64,000 bases of DNA from Methylobacterium sp. E-065 (GTDB lineage Bacteria; Pseudomonadota; Alphaproteobacteria; Rhizobiales; Beijerinckiaceae): the NCBI RefSeq assembly GCF_022829605.1, contig NZ_JAKSYD010000235.1, positions 19,256-83,255 on the forward strand, in the 5' to 3' direction. The notes under the pieces are model-generated. The model was not told the origin of the DNA. It saw only the letters and a list, made by a program, of their open reading frames with translations, and made no database searches. The position numbers were made by a program, and so were the translations under genes. Numbering within the stretch: the stretch's first letter is position 1; each line of letters opens with the position of its first letter. Below are positions 37,701-48,115 of the stretch, piece after piece.

Positions 37701-37821
37701 CCCCTCATCCGGAGGTGCCCGCCGCCTCGGCGGGCCTCGAAGAAGGGCTCCAGCCAGCCGCGCGATCCCTGGAGGGCTTCTTCGAGGCCTTCGCTGCGCT
37801 TTGGCACCTCAGGATGAGGGG
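37701..37821. repeat. 121-base palindromic intergenic element
   Basis: Its ends, CCCCTCATCCGGAGGTGCC and GGCACCTCAGGATGAGGGG, are inverted copies with one mismatch. Inner arms CTCGAAGAAGGGCTCCAG and CTGGAGGGCTTCTTCGAG also pair, so the whole element can fold into one long hairpin. Elements with these ends are common non-coding repeats in Hyphomicrobiales. It lies between the polymerase gene and the hydrolase gene, both on minus. Confidence 0.85.
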
Positions 37822-37952
37822 ATTGGGTTGGACGCTTGTCGCTCCCGTCGTCGGCCGCAAACTCATCTTAGGCCCGCTTGCGCCCCGGGCGATGGCAAAT
37901 CAAAAGTTGCGCCCAGAGATCGCGCGATAACCTTGACGAAGGCCTGCCGCCC

Positions 37953-38855
37953 TCAGCGCCGCATCGTGTACTGCGTCCGACCGGCGGATTGGCGCATCAG
38001 GAACGCCGCCATCTCGGCGAGTTCCGGCGCCTTGGAGCGGAAGGTCACCGACAGGGCGAGCAGCGTGTCCTTGTGGTCGAGGCCGGGATAGATCCGCTCC
38101 TGCACCGGCACGTGCTCGGCGCGCAGGCGGGCGGCGAGGCTCACCGTGTGCCGAGGCTTCACCACCGTGTCGGCTTCGCCGGTCGCCAGGAAGGCGGGGG
38201 GCGAGAGCGGGCCGACGAAGCTGCCCGGCTGGGTCGCGGCCAGATCGGGCGCCTTGCCGAACACCTTGGTCGTGGTGTCCTGATCGAGCGGCAGGAAGTC
38301 GTAGGGGCCCGACAGGCCCGCCACCGCCTTGATCGCCTTGGGATCGACGCCCGCCGCCATCACGTAGCGCGGGTCGAGGCCGAGCATCAGGGCGTTGTAG
38401 GCGCCGGCCGAATGGCCCGCCAACACGATCCGGCGCGGGTCGCCGCCATAGGCCGCGATGTTGTCGCGCACCCAGGCCAGTGCCGCCGCCCCGTCTTCCA
38501 GGAAGCCCGGGAAGGCGGTCTCCGGATAGAGCCGGTAGTCGGGCAGCACCGTGACGAAACCCTGGGCGGCGAGCGCATGACCGACGAAGGCATAGTCGTC
38601 CTTCGCGCCGCTCTGCCAGGAGCCACCGTAGAAGAACACCAGCACCGGAGCGTTCTCGGCGCCCGCCGTGGGGACGTAGACGTCGAGGCGCCGGCGGGGG
38701 CCTTCGCCGAAGGCCTGATCCTTCGCGGCGAGGCGCCCGCCGGGGTCGCGCGGGCCGATCGCGTCGAACAGGGCGAGCGGCGAGGCGGCGTTGAGGCCAA
38801 ACGCCGCGAGTCCGAGGCAGAGCAGGCTGGCCAGCGCGGTGAGGAGTCGTGTCAT
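37953..38855 (-). CDS. Exported alpha/beta hydrolase (esterase-like)
   Basis: A 300-residue hydrolase with a signal peptide (MTRLLTALASLLCLGLAAFG). It has VFFYGGSWQSG (oxyanion-hole region, Tyr-Gly-Gly in place of His-Gly-Gly), DYRLYPETAFP, the nucleophile elbow AGHSAG with Ser149, GEADTVV (acid) and YPGLDHKDTLL (His). These fit the BD-FAE/hormone-sensitive-lipase side of the superfamily, likely acting on small esters. The start at 38855 is selected because a hydrophobic signal follows; the frame extends upstream to 38990 without useful sequence. Confidence 0.87.
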   Translation of the reverse strand: MTRLLTALASLLCLGLAAFGLNAASPLALFDAIGPRDPGGRLAAKDQAFGEGPRRRLDVYVPTAGAENAPVLVFFYGGSWQSGAKDDYAFVGHALAAQGFVTVLPDYRLYPETAFPGFLEDGAAALAWVRDNIAAYGGDPRRIVLAGHSAGAYNALMLGLDPRYVMAAGVDPKAIKAVAGLSGPYDFLPLDQDTTTKVFGKAPDLAATQPGSFVGPLSPPAFLATGEADTVVKPRHTVSLAARLRAEHVPVQERIYPGLDHKDTLLALSVTFRSKAPELAEMAAFLMRQSAGRTQYTMRR

Positions 38856-38938
38856 ATCCCGTCCGGTTGTCGCGACCGGCGCATACGGCACCGCTCTCGG
38901 GGCGGATTGATGACGCTCGCGCGGCGAAGCGCGAAAAA

Positions 38939-39856
38939 TCAGGTCCGCAGCACGAAGCAGGCGCCGCCGACCTTCCGGATGCGGCCGCACAGGTCGTCGG
39001 CGGCCTGTCGGCTCTGGGCCGGGATGCGGATCCGGTAGAAAGCCCGGGTGCCGCGGTTGCGCAGCCGCGTCCCGATGATCATCGGCCGCACCTCGCCTAT
39101 CACGCCCGCATAGGTGCTCCGCGCCCGGTTGAAACTCTGAAGCGCCAGTGACTTGGAGAAATTGCCGGCGAGCTGGATGCCCCAGGGCGCGGCCGGGCCC
39201 TCGTTGGCGCCCAACGCGAAGCGGTCGCCGCGGGACGGGATGCGCAGGCTGGCGGTGACCTGCAGGCAGGTCTGCGGTGCCTCCGGCTTGGCCGCCTTGG
39301 CGTCCTTCGTCTCAGGCTTTTCCGGCGCGCCGCCCTCCGGGTACTCGATCGCCTTGCCGGGGCCGGTCCGCCACGCGTCGGCCGGGACGCCCGTGATGGC
39401 GGCCACGTAGGCGCGGGTTTCCTCGGGCAGGCCGCCATCGCCCGCGAGCCACTTGCTCACCCGGCCGGCACCGCCGTTATAGGCCGCCGCCGCGAGGCCG
39501 AGATTGCCGAACTGGGTCTTCAGGTCCGCCAGCAAGTGGGCGGCGTGCGGGATCGCCTGCTCGGGGTCGAACGGGTCGAGGAGGCCGCGCTCCCGCGCCG
39601 TCCCGGGCATGAACTGGGCGACACCCTGCGCCCCGGCTCGGCTGACGACGCCCACGCGAAAACTGCTCTCGCGCCAGATCAGCCGCGTCAGGAACGGCAC
39701 CGGCAGGCTGCGGGCCTTCGCGGATTCGTCGATCAGGCGGCACAGCGCCTGCTCCACGGTCTCGGTCGCCCCCTCGGAGGGGACGGCCCGAGCCGGGTGC
39801 GCCGCAACGCAGAGGAGGGCGAGGAGGGCGCCGAGGCGCAGGCGTGCGATAGTCAC
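38939..39856 (-). CDS. Lytic transglycosylase with C-terminal SPOR-like domain
   Basis: Cleaves peptidoglycan glycan strands. The 305-residue protein has a signal peptide, then a family 1 SLT domain (about 45-150) with the catalytic Glu63 in LIWRESSFRVG, GAQGVAQFMPGTARERGL and AAAYNGGAGRVSKWL. After a Lys/Glu/Pro linker, a C-terminal domain (about 215-305, WGIQLAGNFSKSLALQSFN ... CFVLRT) looks like a SPOR domain. Its glycan-binding partner would be septal peptidoglycan. Confidence 0.9.
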   Translation of the reverse strand: MTIARLRLGALLALLCVAAHPARAVPSEGATETVEQALCRLIDESAKARSLPVPFLTRLIWRESSFRVGVVSRAGAQGVAQFMPGTARERGLLDPFDPEQAIPHAAHLLADLKTQFGNLGLAAAAYNGGAGRVSKWLAGDGGLPEETRAYVAAITGVPADAWRTGPGKAIEYPEGGAPEKPETKDAKAAKPEAPQTCLQVTASLRIPSRGDRFALGANEGPAAPWGIQLAGNFSKSLALQSFNRARSTYAGVIGEVRPMIIGTRLRNRGTRAFYRIRIPAQSRQAADDLCGRIRKVGGACFVLRT

Positions 39857-39957
39857 ACCGGCGTTGTAGCGACCTTCGGTTGCGGATCAATTGATGCTGG
39901 TGGCCGCATGGAGCTCTGAGATGTAGTCCAGTCGAGCCGCTACGTGGCTTTTTCTTA

Positions 39958-40083
39958 TGCTGGCTCCCGGATCGGGTTCCGCTACGCTCCACCCGTCCGG
40001 GACAGGGTGCGGCGAGGGATGAGGCGCGACGCTCTTTCCCGGGCGCATGCAGCGTCAGCGGAATGCGTCCCGGGACCCAGCAC
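39958..40083. repeat. REP-like inverted pair (copy 2), units A and B
   Basis: Unit A at 39958-40004 (TGCTGGCTCCCGGATCGGGT to GTCCGGGACA) and unit B reversed at 40035-40083 (TTTCCCGGGCGCATGC to GGACCCAGCAC). Same units as at 24727-24880 but arranged the other way round, with GTGCT ends pointing outward. Each forms its own CCCGG/CCGGG hairpin. Fills the gap between the lytic transglycosylase and CoA transferase genes. Confidence 0.72.
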
Positions 40084-40107
40084 GAGACGCGCCGCGAAAC
40101 GGCTCCA

Positions 40108-41499
40108 TCAGGTCGCCACGCCGTCGGCTGACCAGGTCGGCGCATCGTCCCCAAGGCGGCGCGCCGCCCGCGCCCAGCGCATCGGGACGCCGGGTATCAC
40201 CACCGGCGGCCGCAGCCGCCGCGCCGGCCCCCACGACGTCGCCTCGATCGCAGGCGCGAGATCCTCCGGCGCGACGACTGGGCAGGGGGGTTCGGGCTCA
40301 GCCGAACCGGCCTCGACGAGCAGCGCCGCCGTGCGGGCGAGGGAGAGCCGCGCCACGCCGCCGGACCCATCGGCGAGCCGGCGCGCCAGCAGCCGCAGAG
40401 CCGCCGCGGCCATCATGTAGCCGGTCGCGTGGTCAAGGGCCTGGACCGGCAGCGGCACCGGCTTGGCGGCCTGCTGCCACTCCTGCCCAGCCTGCGCGAT
40501 GCCGGTGCTCATCTGCACGAGGCTGTCGAAGCCGCGCCGCCCGGCCCAGGGGCCGGTCCAACCGTAGGCGTCGAGGCAGACCTCCACGAGACCCGGCGCC
40601 AGGGCTCGCCGAGCCTCCGCACCATATCCGAGGCCGTCCAGGGCTCCGGGCCGATAGCCGTGGACCAGCACGTCCGCCCCCGCGAGCAGCGCCTCGAAGG
40701 TCCCCCGGTCGGCGTCGCGGCGCAGGTCGAGTCGGGCACAGGTCTTGCCGAGCGTCATCTCCGGCTCGATGGGGGCTTCGTTCCAGCCGGGCGGGTCGAT
40801 CCGCAGCACATCCGCCCCGAAACCCGCAAGAAAACGCGTCGCCACCGGCCCGGCGATCACCCGCGTCAGGTCGAGCACGCGCAGGCCGGCGAGCGGACGC
40901 CCGGGCTGGGGTGTCCAAAGAGATCTAGACGGCGATCCGGATCGTCCGACGCCCGGGTCCACATGCACCAGCGGCTCGGTCGTCACCGCGCGGCCCTGCG
41001 GATGCGCCGCCCAGTCGGCGAGCCCGCGCATCTCGGCGGCACACCCGCCCTCGGCCAGGATCGCGGCCTCCAGCTCGGCCTTGGCCCAGCCCGACACCGC
41101 CCGCGCCATGCCGGCGCGATCAACTTGCGGACCAAGCACGCGCTCGGCCGCCGCCCGGTGGTGGGGCGCGTTGGTGTGGAGCCGGATCCAGCCGTCCCGG
41201 GTCTCGTAGTCGCCCGCGACCGGATCCCAGGGGTCGGGCACGCGCCAGCCCTCGGGCTCCAGCGACCGCGCGAACCAGAACGACGCGAGACGCCGGTCCA
41301 CGGTGACCGCACCGGTCAGCCCCGCGACCTCCGCGAGCGCCAGCGCGGCCGCCCCGACCGAGCCGGCCGCCAGATCGCTCACCGCGAAGGCGGAGGGCAG
41401 GGCGCCGGTCCCGGTGACATGCAGCGTGTCGAGGGCGCCGGGCGGTCCGTCGAGCGCCTGCCAGATCCGGGCCGCGAAAGCGTGGGCGCCATCCGTCAT
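40108..41499 (-). CDS. Class III (CaiB/BaiF) CoA transferase with permuted domain order
   Basis: Transfers CoA between carboxylic acids. The 463-residue protein carries the diagnostic family start LRVLDLTRVIAGPVATRFLA only at about residue 205, followed by GADVLRIDPPGWNE, LDLRRDADRGTFEALLAGADV, FDSLVQMSTGIA and QALDHATGYMMAAAALRLL. The N-terminal 200 residues contain segments normally found near the C-terminus of such enzymes: YETRDGWIRLHTNAPHH and LADWAAHPQGRAV. The order is therefore swapped. Substrate unknown. It is divergent from the ABC transporter gene. Confidence 0.8.
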   Translation of the reverse strand: MTDGAHAFAARIWQALDGPPGALDTLHVTGTGALPSAFAVSDLAAGSVGAAALALAEVAGLTGAVTVDRRLASFWFARSLEPEGWRVPDPWDPVAGDYETRDGWIRLHTNAPHHRAAAERVLGPQVDRAGMARAVSGWAKAELEAAILAEGGCAAEMRGLADWAAHPQGRAVTTEPLVHVDPGVGRSGSPSRSLWTPQPGRPLAGLRVLDLTRVIAGPVATRFLAGFGADVLRIDPPGWNEAPIEPEMTLGKTCARLDLRRDADRGTFEALLAGADVLVHGYRPGALDGLGYGAEARRALAPGLVEVCLDAYGWTGPWAGRRGFDSLVQMSTGIAQAGQEWQQAAKPVPLPVQALDHATGYMMAAAALRLLARRLADGSGGVARLSLARTAALLVEAGSAEPEPPCPVVAPEDLAPAIEATSWGPARRLRPPVVIPGVPMRWARAARRLGDDAPTWSADGVAT

Positions 41500-41592
41500 C
41501 GCGATCTCCCGCGCGATCCGCCTGGGCCGGGCGGACCTTCTTCGCAGCAGGATAGACTAGGGCCGCCGGCCCGGCGCGCTATAAGGAGCCGC

Positions 41593-43230
<1,638 letters not shown>

Positions 43231-43232
43231 CC

Positions 43233-44453
43233 GTGCCCCGTGCGCTGCTCATCGTCCTCGATTCCGTCGGGATCGGCGGCGCGCCGGATGCCGAAGCCTA
43301 CGGCGATGCCGGCTCCGACACGCTCGGCCACATCGCGGAAGCCTGCGCGGCCGGACGCGGCGACCGGGCGGGGCTCCGCACCGGGCCGCTGCACCTGCCG
43401 CACCTCGCCGCCCTCGGGTTCGGGCTGGCCGCCGCCGGCGCCTCGGGCCGGATCCCGCCCGGTCTTGCACCCGTGGGTGTGCTCGAAGGCGCCTATGGGC
43501 ATGCCGTGGAGACGGCCGCCGGCAAGGACACGCCGTCGGGCCATTGGGAGATCACCGGCCTGCCCCTGCTGGAGCCCTGGGGACACTTTCCCGAGACGCG
43601 GCCGGCCTTCCCGCCCGAACTCACCCAGGCGCTGATCGCGGAGGGTGGCCTGCCCGGCATCCTGGGGGATCGCCATGCGGCCGGCGTCGCCATCATCGAC
43701 GAACTCGGCGCCGAGCATGTCCGGACCGGCCGGCCGATCTGCTACACCTCGGCCGACAGCGTCTTTCAGATCGCCGCCCACGAGGAGGCCTTTGGTCTGG
43801 AGCGGCTCTACGACCTCTGTCGCCTCGCACGGCGCCTGTGCGACCCCTACCGGGTCTGCCGGGTGATCGCCCGGCCCTTCGTGGGCTCGGCGGGGGCGGG
43901 CTTCCGCCGCACCGGCAACCGCAAGGATTTCGCGGTTGAGCCTCCGGGGGTCACGCTGCTCGACCGGGCCGAGGCGGCGGGCCGCGCCGTGGTGAGCGTC
44001 GGCAAGATCGGCGACATCTTCGCCCACCGGGCCACCGGCCGGGAGCTCAAGCCGGGGCCGAACGCCGCCTGCCTCACGGCGGGGCTCGACGCCCTGAAGG
44101 ATCTGCCGGACGGCGGCCTGATCTTCGTCAACCTCGTGGATTTCGACACCGAGCACGGCCACCGCCGGGACGTGCCGGGCTACGCCGCCGAACTCGAAGC
44201 GTTCGATGCCCGGGTCTTCGAGATCAGGACGGCACTCCGGCCCGGCGATCTCGCGCTCATCACCGCCGATCACGGCAACGACCCGACCTGGGCCGGCACC
44301 GACCACACCCGCGAGCAGGTGCCGGTCCTGGCCTTCGGCCCCGGCGTGGCCGGCCGCTCCATCGGCCGGCGGGACAGCCTTGCGGATATCGGCGCCACGG
44401 TGGCGGCCCATCTCGGCCTGCCCTGGGACGGCGCCGGAACACCCTTCCTGTAG
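43233..44453 (+). CDS. deoB: Phosphopentomutase
   Basis: Interconverts (deoxy)ribose 1- and 5-phosphate in nucleoside salvage. The 406-residue alkaline-phosphatase-superfamily protein has the metal motif LDSVGIGGAPDAEAYGDAGS at the start, GKDTPSGHWEITG, the middle FNLVDFDTEHGHRRD-type region (written FVNLVDFDTEHGHRRD) and the C-terminal ITADHGNDPTWAGTDHTREQVPV metal site. It begins with GTG two bases after the ABC transporter stop and continues directly into the DUF1192 gene, so these are one transcription unit. Confidence 0.95.
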   Translation: MPRALLIVLDSVGIGGAPDAEAYGDAGSDTLGHIAEACAAGRGDRAGLRTGPLHLPHLAALGFGLAAAGASGRIPPGLAPVGVLEGAYGHAVETAAGKDTPSGHWEITGLPLLEPWGHFPETRPAFPPELTQALIAEGGLPGILGDRHAAGVAIIDELGAEHVRTGRPICYTSADSVFQIAAHEEAFGLERLYDLCRLARRLCDPYRVCRVIARPFVGSAGAGFRRTGNRKDFAVEPPGVTLLDRAEAAGRAVVSVGKIGDIFAHRATGRELKPGPNAACLTAGLDALKDLPDGGLIFVNLVDFDTEHGHRRDVPGYAAELEAFDARVFEIRTALRPGDLALITADHGNDPTWAGTDHTREQVPVLAFGPGVAGRSIGRRDSLADIGATVAAHLGLPWDGAGTPFL

Positions 44454-44462
44454 GAGGACACG

Positions 44463-44654
44463 ATGCGGGACGACGACGACCGGCCGCGCAAGGCCGTCGC
44501 GCACGAGATCGGCCAGCCGCTGGATACCCTGTCGCTGGCGGATCTCGACGAACGCGTCGCGCTCCTGCGGGCGGAGATCGCCCGGATCGAGGCGGCACGG
44601 GCAGCCAAGCAAGCGGCGCAGGGGGCGGCCGACGCCTTCTTCAAGCGGAGCTGA
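44463..44654 (+). CDS. DUF1192 protein
   Basis: A 63-residue coiled-coil-like protein of a family widespread in alphaproteobacteria. Its core is LDTLSLADLDERVALLRAEIARIEAA, with KQAAQGAADAFFKRS at the end. GGAGG precedes the ATG. Function is unknown. It lies between deoB and the kinase gene with gaps of nine and three bases. Confidence 0.85.
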   Translation: MRDDDDRPRKAVAHEIGQPLDTLSLADLDERVALLRAEIARIEAARAAKQAAQGAADAFFKRS

Positions 44655-44657
44655 GGC

Positions 44658-45944
44658 TTGGACCGGACCCAAACGCTCGCTTCCCTGCGACGCGGCGACC
44701 TCGTTGGCGCGCGTGAATTGCGCCTGCCGGACGGGCTGACGGAGGTGCCTCCGGAGGTCTTCGCGCTGGCCGACACGCTGGAGGTGCTGGACCTCGGCCG
44801 CGGCAGCCTGACCGACCTGCCGGCGGATCTCGGGCGGCTGCACCGGATGCGGGTGCTGTTCGCCTCGGGCAACCCGTTCGAACGCCTGCCGCCGGTGCTG
44901 GGCGATTGCCCGAGCTTGAGCCAGCTCGGCTTCCGTGGCTGCGGCATCCGCGAAGTGCCGGCCGAGGCGCTGCCGCGCGACCTGCGCTGGCTCATTCTCA
45001 CCGACAATCGGATCGAGACCCTGCCGACGGCGCTCGGGGAACGGCCGCGCCTGCAAAAACTGATGCTGGCCGGCAACCGGCTCTCGACGCCGCCGGACAG
45101 CCTGTCGGCAGCCGACAACCTCGAATTGATCCGGCTCGCCTGCAACCGGCTCGACGCGCTGCCGCCCTGGCTGACGCGCCTGCCGCGCCTTGCCTGGATC
45201 GCCTATGCGGGCAACCCCGCCGAGCCCGTGACGGAACCGACCCCGGCGGCGCGGGTGCCGTGGGCGGAACTGGAGGTCGGTGAGCTCTTGGGAGAGGGGG
45301 CCTCGGGCCGGGTCCACCGGGCGGTCTGGCGCGGGCAGGCCGTGGCGCTGAAGCTGTTCAAAGGCGCGATGACGAGCGACGGCCGGCCCGCGCGCGAGAT
45401 GGAAGCCTGCCTCGCCGCCGGCACGCATCCGGCGCTGACCGGGGCGCTCGGCCGGCTCGACGGCCATCCCGGTGGGGCCGAGGGGCTTCTGCTCCGGCTT
45501 CTCCCAGCGGATTGGCGCGTGCTGGCCGGGCCGCCGAGCCTCGCGAGCTGCAGCCGCGACGTCTACGCTCCGGATCTCAAGCTCGATCCGGAGCGGGCCC
45601 TGCGGATCGCGCGATCCGTTGCGGCGGCGGCGGCCCACCTGCACGGGCGCGGCCTGCTCCATGGCGATCTCTACGCGCACAACACGCTCTGGGAGGCCGG
45701 AACCGGCGCGGCCGTGCTCAGCGATTTCGGCGCCGCCTCGGCGCTGCCGGCCGGGCCAGACGGCGCGGCGCTGGCGCGGATCGAGGCGCGGGCGATGGGG
45801 ATCCTGCTCAGCGAGCTGCTCGACCGCTGCGATGCGCCGCCCGCGGAGTTGCGATCTCTGGAACGGAGCTGCACGCAGCCCGACCCGGCCCTGCGGCCTA
45901 CCCTGCAGGAGGTGGCTGCCGCGCTGGCGCGGATAGCGAGCTGA
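44658..45944 (+). CDS. Leucine-rich-repeat protein kinase
   Basis: A 428-residue fusion. Residues 20-190 form about seven leucine-rich repeats (for example LEVLDLGRGSLTDLPADLG, LRWLILTDNRIETLPTALG, LQKLMLAGNRLSTPPDSL). Residues 205-425 form an eukaryotic-type kinase: GEGASGRVH glycine loop (212-220), Lys232 in VALKLF, Glu in the alpha-C helix, HGDLYAHN catalytic loop (Asp337, Asn342) and DFG at 356-358. HGD replaces the usual HRD, as in RIO/APH-like kinases. No transmembrane segment. TTG start. It presumably phosphorylates an unknown partner selected by the repeats. Confidence 0.88.
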   Translation: MDRTQTLASLRRGDLVGARELRLPDGLTEVPPEVFALADTLEVLDLGRGSLTDLPADLGRLHRMRVLFASGNPFERLPPVLGDCPSLSQLGFRGCGIREVPAEALPRDLRWLILTDNRIETLPTALGERPRLQKLMLAGNRLSTPPDSLSAADNLELIRLACNRLDALPPWLTRLPRLAWIAYAGNPAEPVTEPTPAARVPWAELEVGELLGEGASGRVHRAVWRGQAVALKLFKGAMTSDGRPAREMEACLAAGTHPALTGALGRLDGHPGGAEGLLLRLLPADWRVLAGPPSLASCSRDVYAPDLKLDPERALRIARSVAAAAAHLHGRGLLHGDLYAHNTLWEAGTGAAVLSDFGAASALPAGPDGAALARIEARAMGILLSELLDRCDAPPAELRSLERSCTQPDPALRPTLQEVAAALARIAS

Positions 45945-45981
45945 GCCCCGCCGCCGCCCTTCGGATCTCGGCCCGATAGCC

Positions 45982-46581
45982 TCAGTCCGGAATATCGGCT
46001 TGCCGGGGTGCCACCACGGCGAACAGGTCGCCGAGGGCGGCAAGGCTCGCCGCCTGGAGCTGGGCGGCGGGCACCACAGAGCCGTCCGGCCCGGGCAAGT
46101 CCCGCGTCGCCGTTGTGGAGGCCACGACGGTCGGGCGGAAGCCGAGGTTGAAGGCGCTGCGGGCGGTGGAATTCACGCACATATGCGTCATGAAGCCGGC
46201 CAGGACGAGGTCCTTCACGCCCGCCGCCTCCAGCCGCGCCTGGAGATCCGTACCCACGAAGGAACTCGGATAAGCCTTGGTGATCACCGGCTCGTCGCCC
46301 TGCGGCGCCACCTCCGGGCTGATCTGGCCGATCGGTGCGGTGACGTCGTAGGGCGAGCCCGGCCCGGCATCGTGGCGGATGTGGAAGACCGGGATACCGG
46401 CCGCGCGCGCCCGGGCCAGCAGATCCGCCGCCTCGCGGATCGCGGGCTCGACGCCGTCGAGGCGCATGATGCCCTCGCGGTAGGTCTGCTGCAGATCGAT
46501 GAGCACGAGCGCCGAGCCCTTCAGGGCAGGGGGCTCCGGGCTGAGGCCCGACAGGCCGCGCAGGGTTGCGAGTTCGGACAT
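45982..46581 (-). CDS. Isochorismatase-like cysteine hydrolase
   Basis: A 199-residue hydrolase with the catalytic triad Asp29 in LVLIDLQQTY, Lys102 in ITKAYPSSFVG and Cys135 in THMCVNSTAR. Such enzymes hydrolyse C-N bonds in small molecules such as nicotinamide or N-carbamoyl compounds; here the substrate is unknown. The cysteine, two residues after the preceding His-Met, and the cis-peptide loop (VLAGFMTHMC) are intact. Convergent with the kinase gene. Confidence 0.9.
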   Translation of the reverse strand: MSELATLRGLSGLSPEPPALKGSALVLIDLQQTYREGIMRLDGVEPAIREAADLLARARAAGIPVFHIRHDAGPGSPYDVTAPIGQISPEVAPQGDEPVITKAYPSSFVGTDLQARLEAAGVKDLVLAGFMTHMCVNSTARSAFNLGFRPTVVASTTATRDLPGPDGSVVPAAQLQAASLAALGDLFAVVAPRQADIPD

Positions 46582-46712
46582 TCGGGATCTCCCAGGGCGG
46601 CGCTCAGGAAGCGCGGCGGCCAGCGCGATGACGCCGGATGCTATACCGCGCCGGCGGATCGGCACCACCGGTCAAAGGTGTACCGCGGGCTCTGTCGGCG
46701 CGACGCGTGATG

Positions 46713-47582
46713 CTACCGCCCCGGTACCCCCGGATCGATCGCCGGCAATTCGCCCGCGGGGAGTCCGGCGCCGGCCTGGGCCTGCGCGCCGCCGGTGCCG
46801 CGGGCGCGATTGGCCAGCGCCACGGTCAGGCGCTCGGCGGTCTCGGGCTGCATCACGGCCAGTACCTCGGCCATCTTGCGCGGGTTCATCGCCAGCACGA
46901 TCGGCACCAGCACGTCGTGGCCCAGCCGGTCGAACACCCGTGCGGCGTCCTTGGGCTTCATGGACTCGTACATCGTGACGATGTTCTTGAGCCCCTGCTT
47001 CTCGGCATCCTCCTTCGCCTTGGCGACCGTTTCAACTTTGTCCTCGGCCTTCTTGAGATCACCGAGGCCGGTTTCAAGCTTCCGCTCGGCTTCACCCAGC
47101 ATTTTCTCGCGCAGATCCAGCTCGTCGCTCTTCTCGCGCAGGGCGTCGCGCCGGGCACCGAGCTTTTCCAGAAGCACGCGCTCTGTGGGCGAGGCCGGGC
47201 CCTGTGCGGCGGGCGGCGCCTCCGGGGGCTTCTCGACTGGCTTCTCGGCGGGAGCGGCCTTCTCCTCCTTGCCGCCCACCGAGCCCGTGGTGACGGGGTC
47301 GGGGACGTCGAAACCGGTGCGGGCGCGGGCCACCGCCCGTCCGTAATCCGGCAGCGCGCCGCTCTCCGGAAGGCCGACCTGGATCAGGCTGAGCAGCTTG
47401 AGGACGAGGAGCCCCGCCGCCGCCAGCGCCACGGCATCGACGAGGCGCAGCCGCCTCGTCGATGCCGGCTTGGCGCGCACCGGCTTGGGGGGCGCGCTCC
47501 GCAGCGCCGTGCCGGCGCGGCGAATCTTCGCCTCGGGATCCGGCTTCGGCGGCGGGATCTTCGGAGCTTTGACTCCAGTCAC
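46713..47582 (-). CDS. motE: MotE-type flagellar motor chaperone
   Basis: A 289-residue single-pass membrane protein with an N-terminal cytosolic Pro/Lys-rich part, one transmembrane helix (about 50-68), a Pro/Glu linker, a long coiled coil (about 135-205) and a C-terminal MgtE-N-like domain (VTMYESMKPKDAARVFDRLG, VPIVLAMNPRKMAEVLAVMQP). This is the MotE layout; in rhizobia MotE assists the periplasmic motor protein MotC. It overlaps DUF6468 by four bases and ends the minus-strand flagellar operon visible here. Confidence 0.85.
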   Translation of the reverse strand: MTGVKAPKIPPPKPDPEAKIRRAGTALRSAPPKPVRAKPASTRRLRLVDAVALAAAGLLVLKLLSLIQVGLPESGALPDYGRAVARARTGFDVPDPVTTGSVGGKEEKAAPAEKPVEKPPEAPPAAQGPASPTERVLLEKLGARRDALREKSDELDLREKMLGEAERKLETGLGDLKKAEDKVETVAKAKEDAEKQGLKNIVTMYESMKPKDAARVFDRLGHDVLVPIVLAMNPRKMAEVLAVMQPETAERLTVALANRARGTGGAQAQAGAGLPAGELPAIDPGVPGR

Positions 47583-48097
47583 GCGGCGCGCGCCCGGACG
47601 CGGGCGAGCGCGCGCTCACTCATGGCCAGTGCTGCCGCGGCGGCGGCCCCGAGCCGCTCCCCGTTCGGGCTCGACGGCTCGGGTCGACGCAGAGGCTGAA
47701 CCTCGGGCTCGGTCACGACCTGCGGGGGAGGGACAGGCACATGCGCGGGCTCCGGCCGGGCCGGCACCGCGCGCATCTGCGCCACGATGGCGCCGATGCG
47801 GGTCACCACCGTCTCGCCGGCCTCGACCTGCAGCTTCAGCTCGGCGGATCGGGCAGCCGCGGAATCCAGGCTGGCATTGAGGGTGCGGTCGGCATCGTCG
47901 ATGGCGGCGCGCAGGCCCGCGATGGCGCGCTCGGCCGAGCCGGTCGCCACCATCAGGTCGCCGATGGTCTGGCGCAGGGCCGCCTCGTCGCCCTTGAGCT
48001 GACCGATCCGGCGCGACAGCCGCAGGGAGGTGACGATTGTCGCCGCCAACAGAACCGCCACCAGGATGTCGGCGGCGAGGGTGACGAAGAGACTCAT
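47579..48097 (-). CDS. DUF6468 flagellar-cluster protein
   Basis: A 172-residue membrane-anchored protein with an N-terminal helix (residues 3-22), a coiled-coil region (about 25-110) and a low-complexity Pro/Glu/Arg tail ending in an Ala-rich helix. It matches the DUF6468 group found in alphaproteobacterial flagellar gene clusters between motE and fliM. Function is unknown. Its stop overlaps the motE start. Confidence 0.8.
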   Translation of the reverse strand: MSLFVTLAADILVAVLLAATIVTSLRLSRRIGQLKGDEAALRQTIGDLMVATGSAERAIAGLRAAIDDADRTLNASLDSAAARSAELKLQVEAGETVVTRIGAIVAQMRAVPARPEPAHVPVPPPQVVTEPEVQPLRRPEPSSPNGERLGAAAAAALAMSERALARVRARAA

Positions 48098-48115
48098 GAC
48101 GGCACCCTCAACACC

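Noticed and set aside
37637..37807. Longer N-terminus of the polymerase gene
   Set aside because: The extra 57 codons run through the palindromic repeat and give a non-hydrophobic, Arg/Gly-rich leader unlike the family.
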